Assembly (NCBI RefSeq): GCF_036711975.1
Contig: NC_091967.1
Location: 13,206,001 to 13,270,000 of the forward strand
Direction of reading: 5' to 3'
Source of the DNA: Onthophagus taurus
Lineage: Eukaryota; Arthropoda; Insecta; Coleoptera; Scarabaeidae
Length of the DNA stretch: 64,000 nucleotides
The translations under genes and the position numbers were made by a program. The notes below the pieces were generated by a model that saw only the letters and a program-made list of their open reading frames with translations, was not told where the DNA came from and searched no databases. Shown here one piece after another: positions 43,938-55,881 of this stretch; within the stretch, counting starts at the first letter, position 1; every line of letters begins with the position of its first letter.

Positions 43938-44935
43938 CTGAAAACAATTCTAAATTAGTTTTAATTCCACATAAAATCATAAAAATTAAGAAAAAAATAA
44001 AGCTAAAACTTGGAAGCTACCTTAGTCACATAGAAATTAAAATATTAAATAGGAAAAAAGGCACAGCATAAATTAGTAAGAAACATAAACAAATAGGGGA
44101 TGTGCACTTTTTTGTGTGCAAAATCGTATTATTCATTGTTCTGTTTTTATGTTCAATTTAAAAAAAGCATATCTGTACGCAAGACAAAATACGTACTGAC
44201 CGACTAAATCGTATCATGGAGAACGAGACGGAAAATGTCGTGTTGTAAAAAAAAGCTGCCCTCAATGGGTTTGAGCACAAACGTTTGGACGTATGCGTGA
44301 GGCATATCTTCATCAGTCTGGGCAAATATTGTATAACTAAAGTATTCAAATAAAAACCACTCAAATTCTAAACAAAAAATTTTATATAAATCTATGACAT
44401 TTCTTTAAGGTTTATATCAATTTCTGTTTAAAATTGAGGTGGCAATTACGCATATAAGTTTATTATTAAGTAATAATCGTAACAATAAAAAAAAAAATAC
44501 CTGCAGTCTTCCTAGTACGTTTATTAAGATGCCACCATCGAACATTGGTTGAGAATCAACTCCCGTTATTATTCTATTTATTTTTTGAAATTGTAAGCTC
44601 TAAAAACATTTAAAAAAAAATAAATTTCATTACATACAACAAAAACCTAACCCCAAAAAAAGACAAACTGTCAATCTTACATTTAATTTCTCCATGATTT
44701 TAGCAGCGCCCTGGAGTTGGGTGCCCTCAAAGGTCATAAATGAGTTCTCGGCCTGTGTACGAAATAGCATCGGTCGTATTTTAGGATAGCGGGTCGCGCT
44801 TTTTTTTAATATGATTACACACTTACGCCATACAAATTAACTAGGTTACCTCGCTGGGTGGGATCGTCGAAGACCGCATAGTATTGTTGGACAAAACCCT
44901 TCCCTATCGCTTCGTATTGCGGATTTAAAGCCATT
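43824..44935 (-). CDS. Ntf-2: Nuclear transport factor 2, with two alternative last exons
   Basis: NTF2 carries RanGDP into the nucleus through FxFG nucleoporins. Exons on the minus strand: 44827-44935 (MALNPQYEAIGKGFVQQYY... to NLVNLYG), 44681-44752 (AENSFMTFEGTQLQGAAKIM), 44501-44599 (SLQFQKINRIITGVDSQP...INVLGRLQ), then either 44204-44317 or 43824-43937. Both last exons encode 37 residues that begin TDED and contain QHDIFRL, and each has its own acceptor and stop. Either version would give 130 residues, the family size. Exon 1 as given has one extra base near 44880 (see the separate entry); all else is intact. With two good last exons preserved, the gene is probably functional and the base an error, but a recent lesion cannot be excluded. 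Confidence 0.85.
44204..44317 (-). CDS. Ntf-2: Ntf2 proximal alternative last exon
   Basis: After an AG acceptor it reads TDEDMPHAYVQTFVLKPIEG, then SFFLQHDIFRLVLHDTI and a stop. It has the same length and phase as the distal exon but differs at about 15 of 37 positions, while all structural motifs are kept. Each exon is open and has its own stop, so both are presumably used as alternative ends of the mRNA. Drosophila Ntf-2 is, to my knowledge, also expressed with alternative last exons. Confidence 0.85.
   Translation of the reverse strand, partial: TDEDMPHAYVQTFVLKPIEGSFFLQHDIFRLVLHDTI
44878..44883 (-). other. Ntf-2: Single extra base in Ntf2 exon 1
   Basis: The mRNA-sense sequence reads CAATACTTATGCGGTC where the conserved QYYAVFDDP frame needs CAATACTATGCGGTC. 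As given, the frame shifts after TTT GTC CAA CAA TAC and soon meets a stop. Both sides are perfect NTF2 coding sequence. The base is either an assembly or sequencing error in a TT run or a young lesion. Confidence 0.7.
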
Positions 44936-45540
44936 AGATACGGTTTTCTAAAGAAATTAACAAAAAATAAGGGCCGAAAGAACCGCTTTTTTTTAGAACA
45001 CTAACCTCCGTCGAAATGACAAAACGAGAAAACGGCTAGAAATCTGTCTAGTGTTGTTGTTGCCAACCATAAAGTAAAAGATATCACTTAAAAATCGTTT
45101 TAATAAAAAAATTTTAAAATTTTAATTTTTTATTAATCCATTTCACTTCCTTTAATTTATTTATTCGCTTAAATTGAAATATTAATTATTATAATTTAAA
45201 TTTAATAAATTAAAAAATTTTAAGTTTTATGCTGTCAACATAACTTATGGTTACTAAATTTAATTTTATCATTTAAAAACTTAATTTGGATTAATAATTC
45301 TTTTAAAAATTATTCTTTTTATTATTTATACTTATTATTTTAATTGTTTTATAACAATCTTAAAATTTTAAATTAAGCTGATACCAACATTAAAAATTAA
45401 ATCCCTTAGTGTTAATTGAAACACAAAATAATAACAATTATTTTATTATTACCTCATTAATTTTAGAATCAATGTTCTAAATTAAATTCTAATTAATATT
45501 ACAATGTATATATACAATAAAAAATTAATCTTATTTATTA
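44936..45540. other. Ntf2 promoter side and ZMAT2 3' flank
   Basis: The part next to 44936 should hold the Ntf2 promoter and 5' leader. The rest is extremely AT-rich and probably includes the ZMAT2 3' untranslated region. No gene is visible. Confidence 0.45.
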
Positions 45541-46140
45541 TTATTTCTTTTTTGAAGAACCAAACCCAGAAAATCCCATAATACTATTTATTTCACTAAA
45601 TTGTTCACTATCATTATTCATCTCTTCCGCTTTACGTTTATTTTCTTTTCTCTTCTCTCTTCTATACTCTTTAAGTTTTTCTTCTTCTTCAGCGATTTCT
45701 TGCATTCTGGAGGCCATATCATACTCCTTCTTTTTTTCTTCCATTTTTTTCTTATTTAAAGCAAAACGTTGTTTAACAGTATCCAAATTGCTTCGTTCAA
45801 TTCTCATAGACATTCCTAAGTTACGTTGGTGTTTCTTTCCGTTAATATGATCGAGAAAATTAATAGAATCTTTAACAACGCAATCGCACACATTACAATA
45901 ATATCCGCCCGATTGCGACGTGGGTGTATTTTTGTTAATAACTATGCTTTTTCCCAGTTTAGAATCCAAATCGATTTTGTAATCTCGTTGTTTTAAAAGT
46001 TCACGTTTTATCGGGGGACCTTTTTTCTTCTGTTCAGCATCTTCTTCACGTTCGCGTTCTTCTTTTCGTCTTTCTTCGGCAAGCTTTTCGTATTCTTCCC
46101 GGTCCCATTTTCTTCTGTGATCGTCCGGTTTCATCGACAT
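45541..46140 (-). CDS. ZMAT2: ZMAT2 / Snu23, U4/U6.U5 tri-snRNP zinc-finger protein
   Basis: An intronless 199-residue protein, the same length as the animal family, acting in the nucleus in the pre-catalytic spliceosome near the 5' splice site. Order of parts: [16 protein letters not shown] and a charged N-terminus; [20 protein letters not shown]; the matrin/U1-type C2H2 finger [20 protein letters not shown] with its second His pair in [13 protein letters not shown]; a long charged helix (residues about 120-185); and the conserved tail [13 protein letters not shown]. Conservation around the finger is nearly complete. The first Met (46140) fits the family's short N-terminus. It is divergent from Ecm29, 314 bp away. 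Confidence 0.97.
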   Translation of the reverse strand: MSMKPDDHRRKWDREEYEKLAEERRKEEREREEDAEQKKKGPPIKRELLKQRDYKIDLDSKLGKSIVINKNTPTSQSGGYYCNVCDCVVKDSINFLDHINGKKHQRNLGMSMRIERSNLDTVKQRFALNKKKMEEKKKEYDMASRMQEIAEEEEKLKEYRREKRKENKRKAEEMNNDSEQFSEINSIMGFSGFGSSKKK

Positions 46141-46454
46141 TTTAAATAATTTTATTAAAATTGGTGTTTGTAATAGAAATTAGTTTTGTTAAAAATGGTG
46201 TTGTTGTTGTTGAGAGTTTTTGACGTATGACACAACTAACTTCACACAAAAGAAACTTTTTTTTCTTTTTATAACGTTTAAATTGAAATATTCTTAATGA
46301 TATTTTATAATTATTAGAATATAATTAATTTCATTCGTAAACAATTCATTAGTTTTTATTTTATTTATTAGGCTTTTTTGATACACACATAAATACAATT
46401 GTAGCAAACATCAGATGATTGATCTGTCAAATTAATTGTCAAAATAATTTAGGG
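46141..46454. promoter_or_regulatory. Shared promoter region of ZMAT2 and Ecm29
   Basis: Two housekeeping genes start on opposite strands only 314 bp apart (ZMAT2 ATG at 46140, Ecm29 ATG at 46455), so this interval must contain both core promoters and leaders. There is no obvious TATA box at a standard distance. Co-regulation is an inference from the layout. Confidence 0.6.
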
Positions 46455-49400
46455 ATGACGAGTGCTCAAGATGAATTAGGTATGTAATATTAATTAAAAT
46501 TAAAGTGTCGAAACTTGTAATGTATTCGAATTTATTTAAAATATATCTTCTTTAATTTATTAATTAACAAACCTTGGGGTTATTGATTAATATGCCTTCA
46601 ATACAGATAAAAATAGAAATTTTGTTTGTCATCTTACTCTTTAAATTTGAATTGTAGTGCTCTTGGAGCGTGTATTTCTTCGAGTGGGTTCTGCTGAAAC
46701 TGATGAACAATTACAAAATGTGGTATCAAAGTTTTTGCCTCCTGTATTGCTTAAATTGGCGTCTCCTGAAGACGCTGTACGAAAAAAGGTAACAAAAATA
46801 AGTGTAAAGTTAATGTAGGTGATTAATTTCATTTAAATTTAGGTGATGGAATTGCTGATTCACATTAATAAACGAATCAAAACACGCCCTCAAGTTCGTT
46901 TACCAGTCAGTACTTTATTGTCTCAATATCAAAACCCAGAAGCAAGCAGTTTCTTAATAGTATGTTTTTAGAATTTCTAAACTGTTTCTTAAACATTATT
47001 CTTGTAGAATTTTACCATTATTTATATAAAAATGGGTTTTCCTAGATTAACTGTGGAGGAACAAACTGATTTGGTGCCTAATATATTAAATTCTCTTGAT
47101 GGTAAACCTCAAGCACACCAAGATAGTTTATTGCTACTTATTGTTCCATTACTTGGTAATTTATTACATTTATTTCTAATTTAAATTAGTGATTGATTTA
47201 TATTATTAGGGAAAATAAAAATACCAAGTGATCCTAGTAAAAGATCGTCAATTTTTGGTCTTAATGAGAAGCCACAAATTTGTAAGCATTTATTAGGACT
47301 TCTTTTAGATGTTATTTTGCTTCCTTATGGGTAATCAATTTTGTTATTATTACATTTGAATTTAAAATAATTAAAAATTGTGATTTAATAACAGATCCCT
47401 TTCATTATCTTCAACGGAACATCAAAATCCTGAAAATGAATCATCTGTACCAGCTGGAATGAGTGAATACACATATAAAAGAGTTCTTAATGAAAATCCA
47501 TTAAAACCGGACGAATTAGAACAAATTAAGTTGGGGATTATTAAATTTTTAGCAAATGATATTTTCCCTAATGAAGATATTTTGATTCACATGATTGTTG
47601 CAGCTGCAGATACAAGATTTAGTATTCCTAATCTTGCTGATAATGAATTAAAAAAGATAATTGGGTACATTTTGTGATTTATATACTTAACTTATATTTT
47701 ATATTTAAATTTCGTTTAGCGTTGTAGATTGGAATTCTTCATCAACAACAATGCCCTTGTTCATGTTATTTTTAGGTACGCAATCGCATAATGTTAAGTC
47801 TAATTTGAAAAAAGCTCCTGCTAGTACTAGAATTCGATTAAAAATTCTAACTTATCTTTGTCGTGTGACAAACGGAGGATTTGTTGTACCAATTTCGATT
47901 CAAGTTATATTCGATTCTTTGTTTGGTATTGAAACAAATTCGAAATTAAAAACTTTAGCTTTAAATTTTACGGCGAATTTAGTCCGATAGTAAGTTAATT
48001 GTTTTCAATTTTATGAGGATTGATGATTTTTATTGTTAATTAAATTTTTAGTGCTGATGGTGACCAATTAAAAAAAGTTGCCCCCGTTCTTCAAACGGGC
48101 TTGAACAAATTAATCAATGAAGGTGAACAAAGTCATCAAGGGCAAGCGTTTACAATAAATGGAATGATTGGAAGGCGATTTCCTATGGTCGTTTATCATG
48201 ATGTTAGTCTTTTGGAGATGTTCTTTAAAAAATTAGAATCTGCAGATCAAGATTTGAAACTTCAAATCCGTGAAGGTCTTTTAAATTTAATTTCTGCATA
48301 TAAATATGATGTTAATCCAGAAGAATGCGATAAAAATGGACGGATGAATATTCTTTTTGTATTATTAAAATATTTTATGGAATCTGAAGAAGCAATGGTT
48401 CGATTTGCAACTGTTAGAACATTAGCTACTATTTTTCCACCAGAACATGTACCATCAAAAGCTCTTCTTCTACTTGCAATGGGTGATTCGTAAGTAAATT
48501 TTATTTTTTTTTATTTTTTTGTAATATGGTTAACACGTTCGCTACTGCGCCTTCTGCAGTAGTTTTTAAGACCTACTCCAGTTTACTGGACATTCTTTAA
48601 ATTTCTAAGTTCTGTACAAAGTCAATTGGACACACCTGAATTTCTTCAACGTCTCTATTTTCTTTTTCTAAATACAACGTAATGAACTATACAAACCAAA
48701 ATGAATACTACAGCTACTCCAAAATATTACAAAACATAATTATTGTACACTGTGCGAGATTCTGAAGCATGGATCTACGCATCAACCAGGGTTTTCTGGA
48801 CATATCCGGCAGTTATATCTGGATTTCTTGTAAACTTCACCTCTGCTACACTGGCGTCACCTCTTCGTCACGGTTTTGTCTTTCTGTGTGGAGAGAACTG
48901 TCTCCAGATAATGGAATTTATAACTTCTGAAATTTTGGTTGTAACTCTTTCCTTCTTATATAATATGTAATAGGCATTCCACACTGCAATATCTATAACA
49001 TAAAAGAACACTTTTCTGTACCATCTTATGGTTTTCCTTGGCGATGAGTACTATCCTATTATCTGGCCTGATCTGTCTATCCCGCACATGTACAGGGTGG
49101 TTCAAATTCGATGTCTAGGTTATCTCGGAAATTATAAGAGTTAGAAAAAAAGTAGCTTACATGTCTCGATCTCTTTTTTTAAAACATTCCAAGGTCGGAA
49201 ACCTCAAAGCGCTATCGTCTTTTATTTTTCCCCTAGAGCCCAAAATTGAAAATATCGTGAAACCAGCAAATGCAATTATCTTGGTTATTATTATAGGTGG
49301 AGTATTATAACTACGACGTTGTATGGACACTTTTTTACAGAGAATTTAATGACGTAGTCAAAAAAAAATTTTCGATTTTAGATTTGGAGATATGACAATT

Positions 49401-52400
49401 TTCGTTTTTTTTAAATGAAAACAACCACTGATTATTCTCTTATTAAGTTCGTTATTCTTTTCTGATTACAAAAACATAGGGTTCGATAGGTCTATTTCTT
49501 ATTGTTTTAGAATAAAGATAAAAATAAGCTTTTTTTTAAATCCTGAATATTCCGTTCAGAACGGAATATCTAAGGGAACAGTTTCCAGGTCAGTCCAATC
49601 CGACTCAAACTGCAAAGCTGGTGTAGCAGGAGGGGTAGAACCATTTGACTCGAATCGTTAAGTAATAAGTCAGCTTCCAATAAATTAGACGCGTTTCACC
49701 ACGAAAAACCTCTCCGTCCAATAGACTGGACACGCCGGTAGCGAACGTGTTAATTACATAGTAAGTTTATATTATTTGCAGAAAAGACGAAGTTTCTACA
49801 GAAGCAATGAAATCTCTTTATGGCACATCACGTAAAACTGATATTGATATTTCAAAGGGTAGTAAAATAAAGGTGGTGATGCCATCATTTTCCGAATTGG
49901 TTCTTCATGTTTATAAAGAATCTGAGGATCGAATGAAAGATCCGTCCAAACAATATTCAGTTGGAAACCGCTTCTTACCATTTGCAACTCCGGTTTTCAC
50001 CGAAATGATTATGTATCTTCGTTTGTGTTTGATACAAGACTTAGAGGTACCGTTAACTCGAAATATAATAAAACATCCATGCGAAACAACTCCAATTATC
50101 AAAAAGCATTTACAAAGTATGTTTAAAGAAACGGATGAAATTGAAAATAGTGCTTTGTTGCAATATGTTTCGTTGGTTAAACAGTTAATGATGGCAAATC
50201 CAAGTATATATACTTTTTATTAGTATTTAGTTTTTATCTTTATTATTAATTTTTTTAGGTGTTGAATCAATTTGTTGTATGTCGGAAATTATTGGTTGTG
50301 TACCAAATTTATATAAATCTTTATCAAATGATATAAATTGGTTGCGAGATTTATTAAATTCAGTTAAAGAGGAAGTTAGAGAACAAGTTGCTTTATTATA
50401 TGCAGTAACAATTAACCCTGCATTAAACGATGACGATTTTAATAAAGCATTGGAATATTTAATAAAACAAACAAATTCAAAAAATTTAGAATCTCAACAT
50501 GGTGCTTTATTGGCGATAGGAAATTGCTTGGAAAGAAGAATAATGACTCAAAAAGAGAAAAGAAATGTTCAACAATGGGAAGTTTTTAAAACTTGCGTAA
50601 ACACTTTGGTAACATTTTTGTCTCATCAAAATGGAATGTTAATGGGGGGAGCTTGTACTGCAATCGGTTTGATTGCGAAAAGTACGGCGTTACCGCTTGA
50701 AAATGGAGGAATTAAACCTACCGGAAGTCCTGAAGCGAAAAAACTCGCCACAGCTGAACGAATTACAAAGTGTGATGTCGTTTCACAGTTGTTAGTTGTA
50801 ATGAACAATAACAAAAATAGTTCAAAAGCTCGTGAACGTGCCGCTTTGGCGCTGGGATTACTTTGCGTTGGTGAAGATTTCCCGTTTGTTAAAGAAGTTA
50901 TACAAGGATTTTTAGATACAGCAAAAGAGGTTTTTATAATTAAGAAAATTGGTTTTATTAATTTTTAATTCTTTGTTGTTTTTTAGACAAAAGATGTTGA
51001 AGTTCATTTCACGATTGGTGAATCTTTAGTAATGTGCGTTCAAGGTTTATGGTCTTCAGAAGCTAGAGATTCTTGGACAATTTTACCTGATGATTATACC
51101 CCTCAGGATACAATGAGGGATCAACCGTCTGATGAAAATCTTGAAGACTTACTTACTTCTCTTCTTAACAATGCAAGAAGTACTCATCCTAATGCAAGGC
51201 AGGCTTCTTGCATTTGGTTGTTGGCTTTGTTAAAAAGTTGTCCTGATAGAGAACCTATTAAGAATCAATTAAGTTCAATACAAAGCATATTTATGAATTT
51301 ATTGGGAGAAAATAATGGTTGGTTTATGATATAGTTACCGCTATCTTTATCCTAGCTTTTAATCTCGCTTCATTGATCATTGCCTCTTTCTCTAACCCCT
51401 TGGTCTATGCATTATCTTCCAATTGCCCACGAGTCTTACTCACATGGCTAAGGATATTTTGTACACTTCACTATTCTATGTCATACAGTCTTCATTTTTA
51501 TTAAAGTAAAAATTGCCACCTTTTGGGAACCCCTATACTAAATTATTTAAATTGACTATCCACCAGTCTATTTGTATTAACTTATATTTTTCTAATTTTT
51601 ATTTAGATATTGTACAAGATGTATCTTCAAAAGGTTTATGTCTAGTTTATGATTATTCTAAATCTGAGGAATTATTAAGTGCGTTAGTTGATCAATTAAC
51701 CAGCGGAAGACGATCAACTACTAACGTTACTGCAAGTACAAAATTATTTGAGGAAGGTGAATTGGGAAAATCACCAACTGGGTAAAAAAAATATTAAAAA
51801 AAAAAAATAAAATCAAATAAAACTTTGAATGTATTTCCAGTGGGAATTTATCTACATACAAGGAATTGTGTTCGTTAGCTTCGGATTTAAATAAACCCGA
51901 TTTAGTATACCAATTTATGCACATTGCGAATCATAATGCGATTTGGAATTCAAAGAAAGGCGCTGCATTTGGGTTTTCGTCGATAGCTGAAAAATGTGGT
52001 GAACGTCTTCAAGCGTATCTCCCACAAATTGTTCCGAAATTATATCGCTATCAATATGATCCCACCCCAAATTTACAAGGATCAATGCAGAATATTTGGC
52101 ACGTCTTAGTACCTGAGCCTCAAAAAATGTTGGATACTTATCATCACGAAATACTCGCGGATTTATTAGCCAATTTAAATTCACCTCAATACCGCGTAAG
52201 ACAATCGTGTTGTTTGGCTTTGCAAGATTTCATTAAGGGTGCAGGGAATCGTTCTATACATGATTCAGTTGATTCTATGGAAGAAATTTGGACGCAATTG
52301 TTTAGGGTTATGGATGATCATCATGAAGCTACACGATTGGCAGCAAATAAAACAGCCAAAGTACTTAGTAAGGTAATTTAAAATAACACAATATAAATTC

Positions 52401-54957
52401 AAATTTATTTTTCTTTACTTTAAATATCTGTTTTTTCAGTTATGTATTCGAGGTTGTGATAAAAGCCAAGGAAAAGATGGGGTGAAAATGACTCAATCTA
52501 TTTTACCGGTATTTTTAAATAAAGGAATAACCAATACGGTTGCTGAAGTTCGTTTAATAAGGTTAGTTTATTTTTTTAAATAAATCTTAAGATTGTCACA
52601 TCTTGTTTAGTTTACAAACTATTTCGGAGTTAGTTGGATCTGCTGGACCACAACTTAAACCGTTTTTACCTCAATTAATTCCTGCATTACTTCAAGCAAC
52701 CGGCGAATTAGAATCGTCGCAATTGTCTCGTTTGAGCACAATGTTAGGTGGACAAAGTCATGCTCAAGAGGCTGTTGATAGCGCGAGGGCTTCTTTTGCT
52801 AAATCTCATTTTACAACAGAAACAGTTTCTAAGGTAGGTTGAATTTTAAATTTTTTTTCTTTTAATAAAAAATTAAAATTTTAAAGTGTCTTCAATATGC
52901 GGATGCAACAATTTTAGAGGAACTTGTTCCTAAAGTTGTTGATTTAATGAAAGGTTCCGTTGTGTTAGGAACAAGAGTAGCTTGTGCACATTTTATTACC
53001 TTGCTTGTTGTTCAATTGGGAAATGATCTACAACCATATACAGGTAAGTTATAAATTTTATATACAGGATATGATTAATAACAATTGTAATAATAATAAT
53101 GTCCTATATAACATATTCATTCAAAATGTTATCATACAAGTATATAATACTTGGCAATTGCGCAGCAGCTCTTATTTTGGCGCGTATATCCAACTGCTTT
53201 TTTTATGTCAATTGTAAATCTAATCATTGGATGATGAAAACCACAATAGAGAATTCACGGTAAAATTTTTCTACTTTATCTAATGCAATAAATATCGTCG
53301 TAATCTAAAATGGTTAAAATATTATAGATAAGTTTTGTTGGTTATTTAACATTACGTCAATGAATAATTTAGAACATTCTTCAAATATATTCCACATATT
53401 CCATTCTTTTAAAACAGTTAGAAATATTTTTTGATATTTTAAAACTTATATTTGTGTAACAATTAGATCTAAGATGCACTAACATGAAAAAATACCCTTT
53501 CAATATGATACCAAAAACTTAATGATTTTAATATCGCAATTTTGATAAAAAATTGTTATGCTTTCCAGGAAAATTTTTATCAACTTTAGTAAATGGATTA
53601 ACAGATCGTAACGCAGCAATTCGTAAACATTACGCAACAACAATCGGTCATTTAGTAAAAACAGCTAAAGAATCCAGTTTAGAAAAACTATTTGCAAAAA
53701 TTAATCATTGGTATTTCGAACGGGAAGGTAAAAAATATAAAACCTCATCATTTTTCACCTTTTATTTTGAATATTTTAGATGATACAATAAGATCTGCCT
53801 GCGCTCATACGATTAAATCAATTGGCGTCCACAATCAAGATATTTTAAAAGCACATTCAGATGTAATTTTACCGTTAGTTTTTTTTGCGATGCACGCGGA
53901 AAATAATCCGGAGACTGAAAATACGATTGAAACTTGGAATGAGATTTGGTCGGAACATAGTCCCGGCACTGAATCGGGAATTAGACAAAATATTGAGGTT
54001 ATTTGTGAAACGTTAAAAACCGCGTTAGATTCACCATCTTGGAATATGAAGGCGCAAGCGGCTAATTCGATTTCAACTGTTGCTGCAAAGTTAGGTTTAT
54101 CAATGGAGAGGAAACATCGTAATACATTGATTGAAATTTTATTGGCTGGGTTAAGTGGACGAATATGGAACGGGAAAGATAAATTATTGAAAGCTTTAGC
54201 ATCAATTTGTAAAAATTGTAAAGATTCATTGAAAATTGATCCCGAGGTAGATTTAAATAACATCGTTGAAGCAGTTTTAAAAGAATGTCGGAAAGAAGAT
54301 ATTGAGTATAAAGTAAATGCTTTGAGTTCTTTAGGCGATATTTTATCTTCTTTAGAAATCGATCGATTTGAGGATGTTTACAACATTGTCCATAGTGTAT
54401 TAAATAATGACTCTATTGAAAAAGAAGGTGATGAAGAAGAGACATCAAAGGAGGAACAGTCGAAAAAACGTGAAATCGTTATTAAACTTAAAGAAGTTGC
54501 TTTTGAATGTTTAGGAAAAGCTTGGCCTGAAAAAAGCAAACAAACCCAAGAAAAATACAGAGAAATTTTGATTGAAAATTGCGTTGATTGTTTACCAGTC
54601 AACACTAGATCTGTACAAGTTTGTATTGTAGTTGCTTTATGCAATTATGTCGATAAACTGCAATTACTCAACGAGGAAAAACTTAACGAAACCGATAAAG
54701 CAAGTTTATCTCGCATTATAAACCATATTTTGGTCGCATTAACTTACAGTTTGGGTATTGCCAAAAACACGAGATTACGTAAGGAAGCTTTGAACGTAAT
54801 TTATTCATTGGGAAAAAAATTGAAACAGAACGATAAAGAGGAATTTGAAAAGTTAGTTGAAATGTTTGAAACATCATATTCAGAATTATGTAAAGATAAT
54901 CAACCAGAGATTAAATCACGGGTTATTGATATTAAGAAAATTTTAATTGATGATTAA
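46455..54957 (+). CDS. Ecm29: Ecm29-type proteasome adaptor and scaffold (ECPAS)
   Basis: Eighteen exons, all GT-AG: 46455-46479, 46658-46788, 46843-46959, 47008-47155, 47210-47330, 47395-47664, 47720-47989, 48052-48489, 49782-50203, 50259-50929, 50987-51317, 51607-51781, 51841-52372, 52440-52561, 52611-52833, 52887-53043, 53569-53727, 53780-54957. Joined length is 5490 nt, exactly 1829 residues, close to the 1845 of human ECPAS. It is a HEAT-repeat solenoid that binds 26S proteasomes and links them to membranes and motors in the cytosol. Family blocks seen: [20 protein letters not shown] at the start, [57 protein letters not shown], and [20 protein letters not shown]. Exon 11 uses a weak donor (GTTGGT). 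Intron 8 holds a piggyBac relic. Confidence 0.95.
48530..49753 (-). mobile_element. piggyBac-type element in Ecm29 intron 8
   Basis: TTAA duplications (48530-48533 and 49750-49753) flank inverted ends CACGTTCGCTAC. On the minus strand, 49095 down to 48868 encodes the C-terminal part of a piggyBac transposase: a relic of the GVDRSDQMIGYYS block (with a stop), then [33 protein letters not shown] and a final stop. Most of the transposase, including the catalytic region, is missing. The part at about 49092-49450 starts TACAGGGTGGTTCAAATTCG and looks like a second element inserted in the first. The 1.2-kb element is dead. It makes intron 8 by far the longest in the gene. Confidence 0.85.
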
Positions 54958-55881
54958 CTTATTCTAATTTATTATGTATATTTCATTCTTTTGTTATGAG
55001 GTTTAATTAATAAACAGAATTTCAATATAAGCGATTTTATTTGTATGAAATCCATTTAATGCAACTTGTGTTTTTTTATACAGACTAGAATTTAAAGAAG
55101 AATCTTTCGACTAGCTACTTTTGATTGAAATCTGATCAAGATTAGAGTAAGTGTGCAGAAGGAATCTAAGGAGCCGCTCTCACGTCAAAAGAAACTCTCA
55201 CATTGATGTGAAAGACGATTAAACGTACGCATTTCTTTGACTTAATTCACATTTTCTTTGACATAATTGCAATAAAAATAAAATATGCCCTTCATTAAGA
55301 ACACATCAGGCTATCACCTGTTTAAAACTGAACATACCTATCTGAACTGAAAATATTGATCTCTAAATTGATGGGCCTTAACTTTTGGTATAGATAGCAT
55401 ATAGCAGTCAGCTAGCCAATTGGTTGCTGATTGGGAGGCTGGCAGAATGATAAATTTTATAATTATTTGCATAAGAGTACTCATACCCAACATTTTTTCA
55501 CATAAAACAATGTAAATATATCATATTTTCATAAATATGTTCATAAACATAAAAAGGTGACTGCAGAAGGAACCACAAATTTACAAATATAGTCGGATTT
55601 ATATCTTTACACCAATTCATATCCAACATTATGTTACGTAACTCTGAGTGGTGAAGGGTGTACCAGGTGTTCTTGATATTGTAGAGTTAATTTGAACTTT
55701 TATTAACCACTAAATCATGAACAAATCTTGGATCTTTTAGTATTCTCTAAGAATTGAAGTTATATGGTAGAAGTAGTAGGTATACCTTAAAAATGACTAT
55801 TATTTAAAAGCTCTATAATTTTTAATTTTCATCAACTTAACAATTATCAAACAAAATCTACATCGCTGTAAGTATGTACAA
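54958..55881. other. Spacer between the convergent Ecm29 and esterase genes
   Basis: AATAAA matches lie within 80 bp of the Ecm29 stop (for example at about 55008). The remainder is AT-rich and carries no recognised feature. Confidence 0.45.
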
